Assembly: GCF_041146795.1 (NCBI RefSeq)
Contig: NC_135169.1
Coordinates: 8,080,264 to 8,144,263, forward strand
Direction of reading: 5' to 3'
Length of the DNA: 64,000 nt
From: Maylandia zebra
Taxonomy: Eukaryota; Chordata; Actinopteri; Cichliformes; Cichlidae
Position 1 is the first letter of the stretch, and each line of letters starts with the position of its first letter. A model generated the notes under the pieces. That model worked only from the letters and a program-made list of their open reading frames with translations. It was not told the origin of the DNA and did no database searches. This document shows positions 1 through 12,300 of the stretch, piece by piece. The position numbers and the translations under genes are program-made.

Positions 1-421
1 AATGTTTCATTTTTTTGTTTGTTTGTTTTTTTCCTTCTTGTTTTTTTTTCTCTCTTTCCTCCCTCTTGTTTTTATGCTGCTCACCCCTGTCCTTGGTTTC
101 TTTCTTTATTTCTTTCACTGCTTCGATCACCTGCTTCCACACTCATCCACAAACATCCTTTATTTCGACACATACGCACCATGCGCTCAACGGCAGCACA
201 TTTACTTCAGTCAGACAGCGCACCCAGGCGTATAGGATACACACACTTAAGCCAAGCCTACTCATATTAGTAAATATGCAAACACATAGTCAGACTCAGG
301 GAGCATCTCGCCACACATTTTTTCTGTCTCTCCTTCTCTTTATTTATGAACAAGTGACGTATTCTCTCCACCTGTCTAAGCGACGCACACAGCATACACC
401 CCTAGTTATACACAAACATCT
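1..421 (+). repeat. T-rich leader upstream of LINE ORF2
   Basis: This stretch precedes the ORF2 start of the LINE at 422. It opens with a T-rich low-complexity run (about 1-70) and then holds anonymous sequence with short CA-rich words. No conserved coding region is visible, and no ORF1 nucleic-acid-binding protein is seen before ORF2. It is probably the inter-ORF or 5' untranslated part of the element, but the window edge cuts it, so the true element start cannot be placed. Confidence 0.4.
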
Positions 422-3400
422 ATGGGTACACTGAGGTTCATTACATGGAATATAAATGGAGCTGGCTCCAGAGAAAAGAGGTTAAAAATATTTAATCAAC
501 TCAAAAAACTACAGGCAGATGTTGTCCTTTTACAAGAGACCCACAGACCTCTTAGAGGTTTGAATGAACTTAAAACACCTGAGTTTCCTAATGTGTTCTC
601 AGCTTGTTATAATTCTAGACAAAGAGGAGTAGCAATTCTAATACATAAAAAAATTAATTTCACAGTACCTGATACAGTTATAGATCCAGAGGGCAGATTC
701 TTAATCATTAAACTATCTATACTTGATAAAAAGCTATGTATTGCAAGTGTATATGGTCCAAATGTTGATGATCCCTCATTCTTTCACGGTTTTTTCAGTG
801 CACTCTCTGAACACTTAGATGGCACACTTGTTCTTGGAGTCGACCTCAACCTTGGACTAAATGAAGACATGGATAGGCTCAATACAGCAGGAACTCAGGG
901 CAACTGGCAGTCCACAAATATAATCAAACAATATATGAGCGACTTTGGTCTTTGCGATGCATGGCGCTCCCTTCACCCCACCAGTAAGGAATATACTTTT
1001 TTCTCACATGTCCATCACTCCTACTCTCGTCTGGATTATTTTTTGGTCAGCAGCTCACTGCTGAACGACATTTCAGACACTGAGATTCATCCTATAGCTG
1101 TCAGCGATCATGGTCCTGTATCTTTAACACTAATGCACAAGAATAATACTACGCCAAGTAAAAACTGGAGATTTAATACATCACTACTTAAACATGAAAA
1201 AAAAAAAAAAGATGAAGACTTCTATAAAACGTTGTATTCACCACAAATAAACCCGTCTAAAAAGGAAATTGATCAGTTTTTGGACAACATAACTCTTCCA
1301 AAATTATTAGACACTCAAGCAATGGCACTGGATTCACCACTGACACCAGGTGAACTCCAGGAAGCTCTGATAAGTATGCCCAATAAATGGTAAATGGCCT
1401 TTATTTATATAGCGCTTTACTAGTCCCTAAGGACCCCGAAGCGCTTCACATATCAAGTCATCCACCCATTCACACACTGGTGATGGCAAGCTACATTGTA
1501 GCCATAGCCACCCTGGGGCGCACTGACAGAGGCGAGGCTGGCGCCACCGGGCCCTCTGACCACCGCCAGTAGGCAACGGGTGAAGTGTCTTGCCCAAGGA
1601 CACAACGACCAAGACTGTCCAAGCCGGGGCTTGAACCGGCAACCTTCTGATTACAAGGCGAACTCCCAACTCTTGAGCCACGATCGCCTCAATAATAAGG
1701 CTCCAGGTCCAGACAGCTTTCCTGCAGAATTCTACAAAGAATTCTGGTCGATTCTAGCACCAGTTTTCTACAGAACGTTGTTGGAAATTAAAGAAAAGGG
1801 CAGACTTCCATCAAATATGAATTCTGCAAACATTAATCTCCTGCTAAAACCAGGCAAAGACCCTGTATATCCCTCAAGCTATCGTCCAATATCCCTTGTA
1901 AATGTAGACCTTAAAATAATCTGCAAAGCTCTCTCAAAGAGACTGGAGAAAATAACCCCCCTCTTAATTCATCCTGACCAAACTGGTTTTATAAAAGGTA
2001 GGCACTCATCAACAAATACACGTAGATTACTTAATTTGATAGACTACTCATACAGTAAAAACCTAGAAACTACAATATTCTCTTTAGACGCAGAAAAAGC
2101 ATTTGACAGAGTTAACTGGAAATTTCTATTTGCAACTTTACACAAATTTGGTTTTGGATCCTCTTTCATAAACTGGTTAAAAATATTATATAATTCCCCA
2201 ACAGCTTGTGTTAGAACAAATGACCAGACATCCTCCAGCTTCTGTCTCTTGAGGGGCACCAGGCAGGGATGCCCACTCTCCCCTTCACTGTTTGCAATTT
2301 TTATTGAACCACTAGCAGCAGCAATTAGTCAGAATTCAGTAATTAAAGGCATAAAATGCAAGAACGTGGAACATAAAATCAGCCTTTATGCGGATGATGT
2401 GTTACTCTTTCTCCAAAACTCAAAAGCCAATATCTCTGGGGTGATTGAATTGATAAACTCTTTTGCAAGAATATAAGATTACTCAATTAACTGGTCAAAA
2501 TCTACAGTCCTACCGATTAATTGCTCCCTCCATAATTCCTCTTCTACACCACTGCAATCAGGAAATATAAAATATTTAGGTATTAATGTTTCTCCCAAGC
2601 TTGCAGATCTAATTAAATTAAACCATATCCCACTTTTGAAGAAAGTAGAAGGTGATCTGGCTAGATGGAAATGTCTACCCATATCACTTATGGGAAGGGT
2701 TGCCGCTATAAAAATGATGGTATTACCCAAAATAAATTATTTATTCTCAATGATCCCAACTAAACCGCTGCAAGATTGGTTCAGATCTCTAGATTCATGT
2801 ATGTCCAAATTCCTTTGGAAAAATAAACCCCCACGTATAAGCTTATAAACACTACAAAAGACCAAGGATAAAGGAGGACTAGAACTGCCTAACTTTCAGC
2901 ACTACTTCTTAGCCAACAGGCTTCAGTTTATCTCAGGATGGCTAAAACATACCGTCTTAGATGAACCTTGGCTAGATGTAGAACAAGCACTTTGCAATAA
3001 TCTAGAGATTTCAGATCTGCCATTTATCAGCTCAAACATCCAACGACATGAATGCTTTAAAAGCATCAACATCAGCTCTTCTCTGACAGCATGGTGGGAG
3101 TTTCTAAAATTGACGGCGTCTTCATTAATCCCATGCAAACGTACACCTATCTGGAACAACCCTGACATATTACAAAACAATAATATGATAAACTTTTCAT
3201 ATGGAGTGATAAAGGAATCAAATATTTAGAACATATACTAGAAGGAACAGAATTTATTTCATTTGACGGACTAGTTACACAATATGGGATCAACAAGAAA
3301 AGATTTTTAGAATATCAACAAATTAAATCCATAGTAAAAAAGAAATTTAAACCGGGTCAAGTTGAACTACAAACACCACCAAGTGTGGTTCAATTTCTTA

Positions 3401-4029
3401 CTCTTAAAACCCCCAAATTACTATCCAAAATATACAGAACACTTTCTAAAACAGATGAATCAATATCACTTCCTATTGCAAAATGGGAAGCGGATTTATC
3501 AGTTAACTTAGACCTAAACTTCTGGTCTCAGATTTGCTTAAAAACCTTTCATCTAATTAGAAATCCCAGTCTTCAATTAATTCAATACAAAATATTACAT
3601 AGAGTGCACTATACAGGTCATCGGATGTTCAAGATGGGCTTTACATCCTCCAACAACTGCTCACACTGCCAAACCAATTCACCGGACAATTATATCCACG
3701 CTCTTTGGTTCTGTCCACCAGTTCAGAAGTTTTGGCGCGAGATATGTGAAGACTTATCAAAGTGTCTGAAATGTAACATTCCAACTTCCCCCTTAGTGTG
3801 TTTACTGGGCAGCTTAGATAATGTCACTTCAGAAAAGAATATAGCCCATATGGTTTTCACTGCCCTATGCATAGCCAAGAAAACAGTCCTCATGAACTGG
3901 AAAAATAAAAATAATCTTAATTCTAACCAATATAGAAATTATCTATTAGATTACATTAGTCTTGATACAGCCTCTGCCACCACATCAGATCAATTGCTCT
4001 GGGCTCCTTTGATCAGCTCCATCACCTAG
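422..4029 (+). pseudogene. L1/Tx1-like LINE ORF2 (endonuclease + reverse transcriptase), broken
   Basis: This is the ORF2 protein of a non-LTR retrotransposon, which nicks target DNA and reverse-transcribes the element RNA at the nick. An apurinic-type endonuclease occupies 422-1386, with visible motifs TWNING, QETHRP, GVDLNLG, RLDYFLVS and SDHGPV. The reverse transcriptase runs from about 1690 to 2476, with SLDAEKAFDRVNW, GTRQGCPLSPSLF and the catalytic YADD at about 2387. Weaker C-terminal reading continues at 2480-2848 and 3385-4029, the latter with a cysteine/histidine stretch (CSHC...H...CPP) typical of L1-type ORF2 tails. Lesions: a 303-bp repeat inserted between the two domains, stop codons at 2474-2476 and 2846-2848, and frame loss near 3180. 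The element is therefore dead. The L1/Tx1 clade is judged from motif style only. Confidence 0.85.
1387..1689. mobile_element. 303-bp short dispersed repeat inserted in LINE ORF2
   Basis: The block starts with TAAATGGCC near 1391 and includes TATAGCGCTTTAC and GGACCCCGAAGCGCTT. It interrupts the LINE coding frame exactly where the protein should read PNNKAPG. The 6-bp word CAATAA is found on both sides (1381-1386 and 1690-1695), which looks like a target-site duplication, so insertion came after the LINE. From memory this is a very common fish repeat that appears near many genes. It has no coding capacity of its own, but its 3' half adds in-frame codons to the downstream reverse-transcriptase frame. 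A partial copy in the opposite orientation lies at about 41570-41650. Its class (SINE or MITE) is not certain. Confidence 0.75.
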
Positions 4030-6095
4030 TGGGGGTGGGGGGTCATAGTTTGGTCCCACCTTCGCTGTTGTGATTGGTGTGGGGGTAGGGACAGGCTTAG
4101 GGCGTCGGGGGGTTCCCTAGGAGCATCTTCCTTGGGGGGCTCAACCCGGGGTAGCGGTCATGGCCTATTAAGGGCTCTGTTGACTCTTAGGTGACGGTTT
4201 CCTTGTGGCTGCGTGCAGCGGGGCTAGGGGAGGGTCTGTGCTGATGGACGTGGGTTACTGACCTGGTAGTCTGGCTGCCCCTGGGTGGGTCCGGGACAGG
4301 CGTGAGGATCTGGGGGCGCTCCGTCTCTGGGCTGGGGCCCTGGCTGGGCCTCGGGGGCTTGGGTCCTGGTTGGTATGTTGCTGGGGTTGTGGGCGGGTGG
4401 GTGTATGGGGGCTCGACCCCCATACAGCTGGCCCCAGGGAGGGGTCACTTGCCCCTCCCTTCCTTCCCTCCCCATCTCCAGCTGCCTCCCTCTTCCCGCT
4501 CCACCACAACCACCCGCACATGCAGGGCCTTGGGGTAAAGGTATGTCACCAGGGTGCAGAGGAGGCTACCCCCCCCCCCCCTCTCTGTCCCCTTCTGGCT
4601 GCCTCTGCCTCAATTTTCCTAGCAGGAGGGACTATGCGCTTACCTGCTGCTCTCTGGCAGGTAGCTCCATGCCCTCCTGGGTTTTAAATGCACCTTAGAA
4701 CACACATGCATCAACACTACAATGAGCGGGTGGAGGGAGGTTTGGAGTCTTCTCTCACCCCCGTTCTCTGTTGCCTGCTGGAGCGGGGGGTCTGGGAGGA
4801 GGAGTTGGCCGTCCGACTGGGGTCTGGAGTGTGGGGCCTCCCTGCTGCTGCAGAGTCAGGGCGGTCTGCTTCTCCCCACTGCAGGGAAAAGGGTAACACC
4901 ACCTGGGTCTGGGTGCAGTTTCCCCCACCAGGGGCAAGGGTACCTAGACCCGGTTTGTAGAGTACGCTTGGGGAGTGTGATCGTGTGTACAGCGTCTCTT
5001 TATGTCTGTCTCCACGTTGGTTGAGTGTGGAGTAAGTGCATATGAGAGCATGAGGGTGGGAATGGATGTTTGTATCTGTGTGTGCCTGTATGTCTGTGTC
5101 TATATGTCAGGTTGGGTATCAGACGCCACCTCTCTGGGGACATCTCAGGTCCTCCAAGGTTTGGAGGCCTATCTCCCCCTACCACCACTTCCCCTGCCGG
5201 TGGCGGACTCCCTCAGGTGTCGGTGCGTTGGTGGTTCTTTGTGTCCGGGGATGGGCGTCCAGGTACACACCGGCTCACTCCTTGGCGGCCGCTTATCGGG
5301 GCCTGGAGCCTGGGGCTCGCTCGGGCCACTTCGGGGGTTTGGGTGCCCTCGGCCCCTCGGCCTGGGATTCGGTCACTCAGGCACAGCTGGCTGCCGGTGG
5401 AGCTCACGGGCGCGTCACTGCAACCCCCCCTGGCTTCTGCTCCGCGGCTGCTGAGTGAGCCCTCATCTGGGACTCTCCTCAGCTCTTTCTGGGACAGTGG
5501 CGCGGCTGCCCCTCTGTTGGTCTTCCTTGGTCTCTTGTGTTCTGGGGGCCTCTGGATGTCTGGAGTTTTGATCTCCTCCATACCTGCTTCATGCCCTGGA
5601 GGACGGGGCTGTGGCCCCCCCACACCCTCTAGCAGATCATTACATGAAGGAACCTTTTAAAAAAAACAAGCGCGTCCATGCTCACAGGTGTACACACGGG
5701 TGATCACACCCACAAACTACACCCTTTCTGGCTCCTACCTCAAAGCACACTGTGTTCTGTTGATCTTATGTGCTGCACAATAATGTTTAATATTTAGTAT
5801 TTACTGTCATATTCACATATATCATCGTGATGTTGTTTACTGTATTGCTCTCATTTTCTTCAGCTTGTTTTCTTTTTTCTTTCTCAACAGGTGATCCAGG
5901 TGATTGATATATGCATTTTTGTTGTCTGCTTATTTAGTTGTTTTTTGTTTTTTTGCCCTTTATCCCCGTCCCTCTTCTCAGCTGTTTTTCCCCCTCTTCC
6001 TTTCTCCCTTTTCTTTTCCTCATTCAAGTCTGTCCCATATCTAGCAAGTGAAAATAAAAAATAAATAAAATAAACAATAAAAGGTGAATCAAATA
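4030..6095 (+). repeat. Long GC-rich 3' UTR and A-rich tail of the LINE
   Basis: After the ORF2 stop the sequence becomes GC-rich with G and C runs (for example a C run at 4570-4580) to about 5640, then T-rich, and ends in an A-rich tail with repeated AATAAA-like words (about 6050-6085). Long 3' untranslated regions of this look are frequent in fish L1-type elements. Several open frames exist here on both strands, but they overlap each other, have proline/glycine/arginine-biased composition and carry no domain, so no gene is called. The tail ends right against the last exon of the lectin gene at 6101, so the LINE inserted immediately 3' of that gene. Confidence 0.65.
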
Positions 6096-6100
6096 GACCA

Positions 6101-7409
6101 TTACGGCAAGGCTGGGATGGTCAATTTGGTAAAGTGAATCCGTTGGGCATCTTTCTTTGCCTTTAGACAATAATTCTGATGCAAAAGAGCCAAACGGGAC
6201 AGGCAAAAAAAAAAAAATAAGTGGCTGAAGAAACACACTGACCTAAATCCTCTCAGAGACTCCAGCAGTTCATCTGTTGGACAAACAGCTGAGATAAATC
6301 TGTGTAAACTCACCATCATAGCAGAAGAAAGGCTTTCTTTGGTCACATCCAGCAGAGCTCCATCTTCCTGATCTCTCTAACAGAGTCGTAGCACATGTCC
6401 TGTTGTTTAGTCCATCATTAAATGAGTCCCAGTATCTGAAAGAGAAGTTACTCCCATCTGACCACCTCCAGCTGTCTCTGAACAGGCCGATACACGAGGC
6501 TGTAGAGTTCTGCAACTTCTTAAACTCTTCACTGTATATCTGATTGAGTCCACTGGTCAGGTCGGTGTGATGCTGTCTGTAGTAGCTCTGAGCCTGAGTC
6601 CAGGTCACAGACGTCTCAGTCAAATGAAAGGTTTTGTTGTTTTTCATCGTTTCTGTCGAGTCAACAGAAAAACACAAAAACATCTTTATCAGCTAATCCG
6701 TCTCCTTCTTAAAACTGCCTCTTTCAAGAACATGTGATATAACACAGATTATAAACTACATTATAACATTATTAAGTATTGTATTATCATATTACTGTCC
6801 ACATATTCTCACCGTTATAGCAGATGAACTGAAATGTGTGAGTACATGGGAAATCTATCCACGCCATGCTTGTCATTACACAGTTCTCAGGGTATGCTCC
6901 ATCATCTGGCTCTGTACCTCCCCAACAGGTCTTATTTTCAGTGTATTCCTCCCCCGGCAGAGACCAGTGCCACGTCCTGTTGTCTCTTCCTGGCTCGCTG
7001 TACAGTCCAATCCAGGCTTGTGTTTGACTCTGTGCAGAGTCTTGAAGTCTTCTCATGTCTGTCAGGTCAAACACTTTGGCCAGGTCTGTGTAGCTCTCTC
7101 TGCAGTATGCCCGTGCTTCATCCCAGCTCATCTCTTCTTTAATAAAGTGGTACTCATACAGCTGACATGTGATGAGGACACACTGACCTGAAACAGAAGA
7201 AATACTGTTGAATATCTGCTGATACAAGCAGGAAACTCATGTTCCCATCAAACTGTCCAGTTTACAGGTCAATCCTTGATTTTCTCAGTAAGGGTTCATT
7301 TGTTTAATGAGTCCTGATCAAACTAAAGGATTTCAGGTGGAAACAATCAGGAGTCCTGGTAAAATGATCACTCACCCATCAGAAGAAGCAGAAACAGACT
7401 CCACTGCAT
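6101..7409 (-). CDS. Secreted protein with two C-type lectin domains
   Basis: Four coding exons join in frame on the minus strand: 7409-7376, 7187-6813, 6652-6314 and 6273-6101 (306 aa, all introns phase 1). Exon 1 gives a short hydrophobic signal peptide starting MQWSLFLLLLM. Exons 2 and 3 each encode one C-type lectin-like domain, with SWDEARAYCR and AWIGLY in the first and TWTQAQSYYR and IGLFRD in the second, and each ends in an FxCY(N/D)G motif. These domains usually bind sugars or protein ligands outside the cell. The calcium/sugar motifs are degenerate: the first domain has EPD and WID where EPN and WND are expected, and the second has neither, so classic calcium-dependent sugar binding is doubtful. 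Exon 4 encodes a phenylalanine-rich tail drawn partly from a poly-A run and is the least certain part. No clear transmembrane helix or poly(A) signal was found. Confidence 0.82.
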
Positions 7410-8124
7410 CGTCGCTCTGTCACATGAAAATGACTTTTCTGTCATTTGGAGAAAACAATGAATCCAGCAGCTCTTCAGTGTTTGATGGACACGCAGCACT
7501 TTATATTAAACTCAGATATCTAGTTTATCACACACTGCTGTAAGAAATATATGATTGTTCTTAATAAATGATCATCTGTTTAAAATTGTCCATGAAGACA
7601 AAAGCAACAGTTCAAATGTGGTCCACACAGCACCTCTGTACACAGACATGAAATGAGCCTGCAGGTTTGAAACTTACATCTGGTTCTTCTCTGGTGTTCA
7701 TGCAGACAGCTGTGCAGTAAATAACCATCTGTACTAAGACACACTGTCTTTGTACTCAGTATTTCAATATGAAAATATAGAGTTTTTCCCACTGACTCAA
7801 AGACACACTGTTAATATCAGTTACATAGGGACTCATTTACATTAAGCTCTGGAAAGAAGAAACACTGGACTGTCCAACAAGCAGAAAGAGGAAGTTTCTA
7901 ATATCCAAATATGACAGCAGAGGTGCACCTGAACAGGTCACCACTCTGTGACAGAAACATGAATATGAGTCTGTTGATTTTTGAGAATATAAACATAACG
8001 CTGCCTGTACTGATCAATATCGCTGGATCACTCTGACGCTGACATGATCTTATAAACCTGTCAAAGACTTTTGTGTGCACTGGTGCAGCAGTCACATGTT
8101 CAAGCTGAATAATCACACACACGC
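7410..8124. other. Upstream flank of the lectin gene, no gene seen
   Basis: About 0.7 kb between the lectin start codon and the next repeat. Small open frames on both strands have no recognisable domain, good start context or splice partners. The lectin promoter must lie in the first few hundred bases, but no clear TATA box or factor site stands out. Confidence 0.4.
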
Positions 8125-8312
8125 CACTTTTCAGTTATTTATTTATAACAAATGTTTGGAATCATGTATGATTTCCGTTCCACTTCTCACGTGTGCACCA
8201 CTTTGTGTTGGTCTTTCATGTGGAAGTCCAATAACATTGATTCATGTTTGTGGCTGTAATGCGACAAAATGTGGGAAAGTTCAAGGGGGCCGAATACTTT
8301 TGCAAGACACTG
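8125..8312. repeat. Terminal fragment of a Tc1-like DNA transposon
   Basis: The end GGCCGAATACTTTTGCAAGACACTG, followed by TA at 8313-8314, has the form of a Tc1/mariner terminal inverted repeat next to its TA target. This end type is common in fish genomes. The matching left end was not found, so this is a truncated copy. The left limit is approximate. Confidence 0.5.
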
Positions 8313-8865
8313 TAGCTCTTTTCATTTTTAGTATTTGCTGGCCAGACTATATACAGACATTTAGAAAGAAACAAAACAGACAGTTTTTTCAGCTTTATAC
8401 TTAAGTGGAAACTGATATTGAACATGAACAAAATGTAACACAACACCAACTTTAAATATGAAATATAAAAAATATGTATAAAAAGGTTTTTCAGCCTGGG
8501 CCACACTGGAGTTTTTAAATCTCCTGCTCTTTTTTTGTGCGTTGCCACTTCTCCATTCCTGCCTCTCTGCTCCGTGCATCATCATCAATCAATCATCAAT
8601 TCTTATCTGTGATTGGACTGTAATGATGCACAGTAAAGTTTCGTAAAGCTCGTCTTTGAAATGTCTCTCTAACCCAGTTGGTGGAGGAGCTACGGCATTG
8701 CAAAACACTGACGGTAAAACCTAAGCAGAGTTCAGACAGCAGTAGCCTGTGAATGCTTTGTGCTACCGTAATACACCAAATATCCCGTAAAGAACAGCTT
8801 CTCATCTTTTCAAAGTGGATGCGAGTCCTGAAGGATGACATGCTCCAATCCAGAAATCTCTATGG

Positions 8866-9149
8866 CAGCGGTCCCTAACCTTTTTTGCGCCACGGACCGG
8901 TTTATGCCTGACAATGTTTTCACGGCCTTTAAGGTGTCGCAAATAAACACCACAAAAGAAAATTAGCACCGCTAACGAAAAAAGAAGATTTATTCATAAC
9001 ACGCGTTTAAAGACCCACAAAAACCGAGTTAACGACAAAAACAAAAATAACACTAAAAACCGCTAAAAACCCTGAAAACCATACATTTTACACCCGAACC
9101 TCAACTCTCACAGCCCGGCACCAAACGACTCGGGGTTGGGGGACCGCTG
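8866..9149. mobile_element. hAT-type MITE with 8-bp target duplication
   Basis: The element begins CAGCGGTCCCTAACC and ends GTTGGGGGACCGCTG, which are inverted complements of one another. It is flanked by CTCTATGG (8858-8865) and CTCTATAA (9150-9157), an 8-bp duplication with two mismatches. Short size, no coding capacity and 8-bp duplications fit a non-autonomous hAT element. It lies just downstream of the class II beta gene; the word AATAAA on the minus strand inside it (about 8983) could act as a poly(A) signal for that gene, which is speculation. A partial relative starts at 37360. Confidence 0.8.
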
Positions 9150-9337
9150 CTCTATAACATATTAAGCACAGATGGTAAACTGCAGTCAGACCCTGAATAC
9201 ATTTTCTTCTTTTGGCACAGATATTGTTTCAGTTATTCTTTGGTGTGCTGACATATTGGCTACACCGTCATCAGTCTGCTAAACACAGGAAGCAGCTGAC
9301 TTTAAAACATCAGAGAAAACCAGGACCAGGAACAGCC

Positions 9338-12300
9338 TCAGTTTGTGGGAACCAGGATACGACCTGGAGAAAGAAGAAGAGATGAGGACACAGTCACCAG
9401 CAAACTCTGAAAGCACTTCATGGAAGCTGATTTTAAACTGAGCAATACTGATGATTCAGAAAAGTTTCATGTTTTAGGGATTGGACAAGGACCAAGAGTT
9501 CTCTGAAACCAGTAGAAAACCTGCGTTTGAATGCAGCCAAAAACTAACACTTGTCTGAAAATGTACAGTATTATTCTAGAAATGTGTGAAACTGGCCTTA
9601 ACCTGCCCAAAAGTGTACATTTTAAAACATCAATATATTAAAAAAAATATTGATGTAAACCTGATCAAAACCAGTTTTAGACCCATCGTATGTGGTTTGA
9701 GATTTTGTATCTCTGAACGGTTTCAGTCTGGTCTGAACTGGTTTCTGGTCTGAACTGGTTTCTGGTCTGAACTGGTTTCTGGTCTGAACTGGTCTGTGAG
9801 TGAGAGTGGTTCTCTGACCTCGAGCTCTCTGTCTGTAGTAGATGAACCCAGCCAGAGACAAGATCAGACAGAGGAGCAGTCCTGAGGCGCCGACGGCAAG
9901 CTTGTCCCTCTCTGTCTTAGGCATGAATGAGGATGAGGAGGGATCTGAGTCACACAGGTGAGGGTCAGACAGGTGGAGAGACAGACAGGTATGTACAGGT
10001 GTGTAGATACAGACAGGTATTTACCCCAGTTAGTGATCAGAGGTTTCTCCAGGCTGGCGTGCTCCACCACACAGGAGATCTTCTCTCCAGACCTTCAACA
10101 TAAACTTTAGTGACTCTCAGATCTGGACTTTAAATGTTTAAACTTTAGCACTATTATTATCATGATGCTCACCTGGGTGTGTACTCCAGGTAGCAGTGGG
10201 TCTGGTAGTACCAATCCCCATCCTCCATCTCCTCAGTGGAAGTGACATCAGAGGTGACTTCCTGTCCGTCTCTGTGCCAGCTCACTTTGATCTTACTGGG
10301 AAAGAAGTCATAGACACTGCAGACCAACATGGCAGGATGGTGACTGGAGAGAGGCGTGGTGGAGTGAAGTTTGACAGTGGGCGGAGCTGCAAGACATTAT
10401 TAGTTTGTATTATCATTAACGTTCTCTGTATAATTTGAATGCATTTATTTAAAAGGCACAGTGCATATTAATAGTGTGGGTGGAGTGCTGCTGACTTCGA
10501 CTGAGGACATTGTCAGGCAGTGGAAGGAATACTTCGAGGACCTCCATAATCCCACTGACACGTCTTTCGTGGAGGAAGCAGAGCCTGGCGTTGAGGGGGA
10601 AGACCCGCCAATGTCCACTGAGTCAAGTCACTGAGGCAGTTAAACTACTCGTTGGTGGCAGAGCCCCTGGGTTCAGCCTGAGTTCCTGAAGACTCTGGAT
10701 GTTTTGGGGATGTTTTGGTTGTGTTTGGGGTGGTACCTCTGGATTGATTCCCATCTTTAAGAAGGGGGACTGGAGGATGTCTTACAACTATAGGGGGATC
10801 ACACTACTCAGCCTCCCTGGGAAGGTCTATGCCAGGGTGCTGGAAAGGACAGTCCGTCCGTTATACATGGAACACTGGACCAGCTCTTCATCCTCTTAAG
10901 GATACTCAAGGGTGCATTGAGTGCATTGAGGGAGTTTGCCCAACCAGGCAGGAGGTCAGGAGGAGGTGGCCTCCAGCTCGCACTGGAATGGTTCACAGCC
11001 GATGAGAATCAGCGCCTCCAAATCTGCAGCCATTCTCCTCAGAAAAAGAATGGAGTGCCCACTCCAGGTTGGGGACGAGTCCTTGCCACAAGTGGAGGAG
11101 TTGAAGTATCTTGGGGTCTTGTTCACGAGTGATAGGAGGTTGACAAACAGATTGGACAGCTGAGTGTAAAAGCAGGGCTCTCGATCTACGTCGATCTACT
11201 GCCCCACCCTCACCCGTGTTCACCAGCTGTGGGTAGTGACCGACAGAGCGAGGTCTGGATAAGATCCCACCAGGAGGAGGCCCAAAGGCAGACCCACGAC
11301 CAGTGTTGGGTAAGTTACTTTAAAAAAGTAATTAATTACTAATTACTAATTACTTAGTCAATATTGTATTTAAAATACTTATCTAATTACTGTGCCAGAA
11401 AAGTAACTTAATTACTAAATAAGTAATTTAACTAAATACTTCTTAAAATCCCTATAAACCTTGAGTGGGCAAACAATAGAAATTAAACTCTTTAATAATA
11501 AATATTTTTTAAAGACGGAGACTACAGTACGCAGCGGCAGCATCTCTTCCACAGTGTAGCCTGCAATCATTCTTTAAGCTCCCCTTCAGATGCTTTCTGT
11601 GCTGCTGAAGTAAAATCAGGTTTTGCTGCTTAGCAGGAGTTGCCATGTTATCCATGGATGATGAACAAGGATCACTCAGAAGTGTTCATCTATGCTCTGT
11701 GTCAGGCGCTTCAGTAGATTACTATTAACAGCAGCCGATAGTTTTTACATATTACTGTAATGTTCTTGTCTGCTTGTTTCAGAAAAGTGAAGATACGGGA
11801 ATATGTCCATGTCATAAAACTCGCTTCAGCCGAGTCCGACATCTTACGCTGTAGAAAACGACTGTGCAGCAAACTGGCGCGAAATGACGTGCAGCTGCAC
11901 TACAGCCATGTTAAAGCGGCAGAGTTTACTTTTACGTTTAGAAGATAAATTAATGAAATTAAATAATGATATTCAGCGAGTTTTATTATTTTACAATGTA
12001 ACACAAGTACATTGTAAGTAACTGTAATTAAAATACCTAAAAATGAACAGTAATCAGTTACTCTACTTTTTCAGTGGAAAAGTAATTTAATTACAGTAAC
12101 GCATTACTTAGTAACGCATTACACCCAACACTGCCCACGACACACTGGAGAGATTATATGTCTCGGAAATCTGCTGTGGTGACAGCACAGAAAGAAAGCT
12201 GCTGCTGGTTGTTGTAGTCAAAGTTATATATATTTGATAGATACGTTTATTTGATTTACAATATGTTTCGATTTAAAATTTTAACAAAATTAAAGTCAAA

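Noticed and set aside
4187-5660. Many overlapping open frames on both strands in a GC-rich region
   Set aside because: Composition is low-complexity and G/C-driven, frames overlap on both strands, no domain or splice structure is present, and the position fits a LINE 3' UTR.
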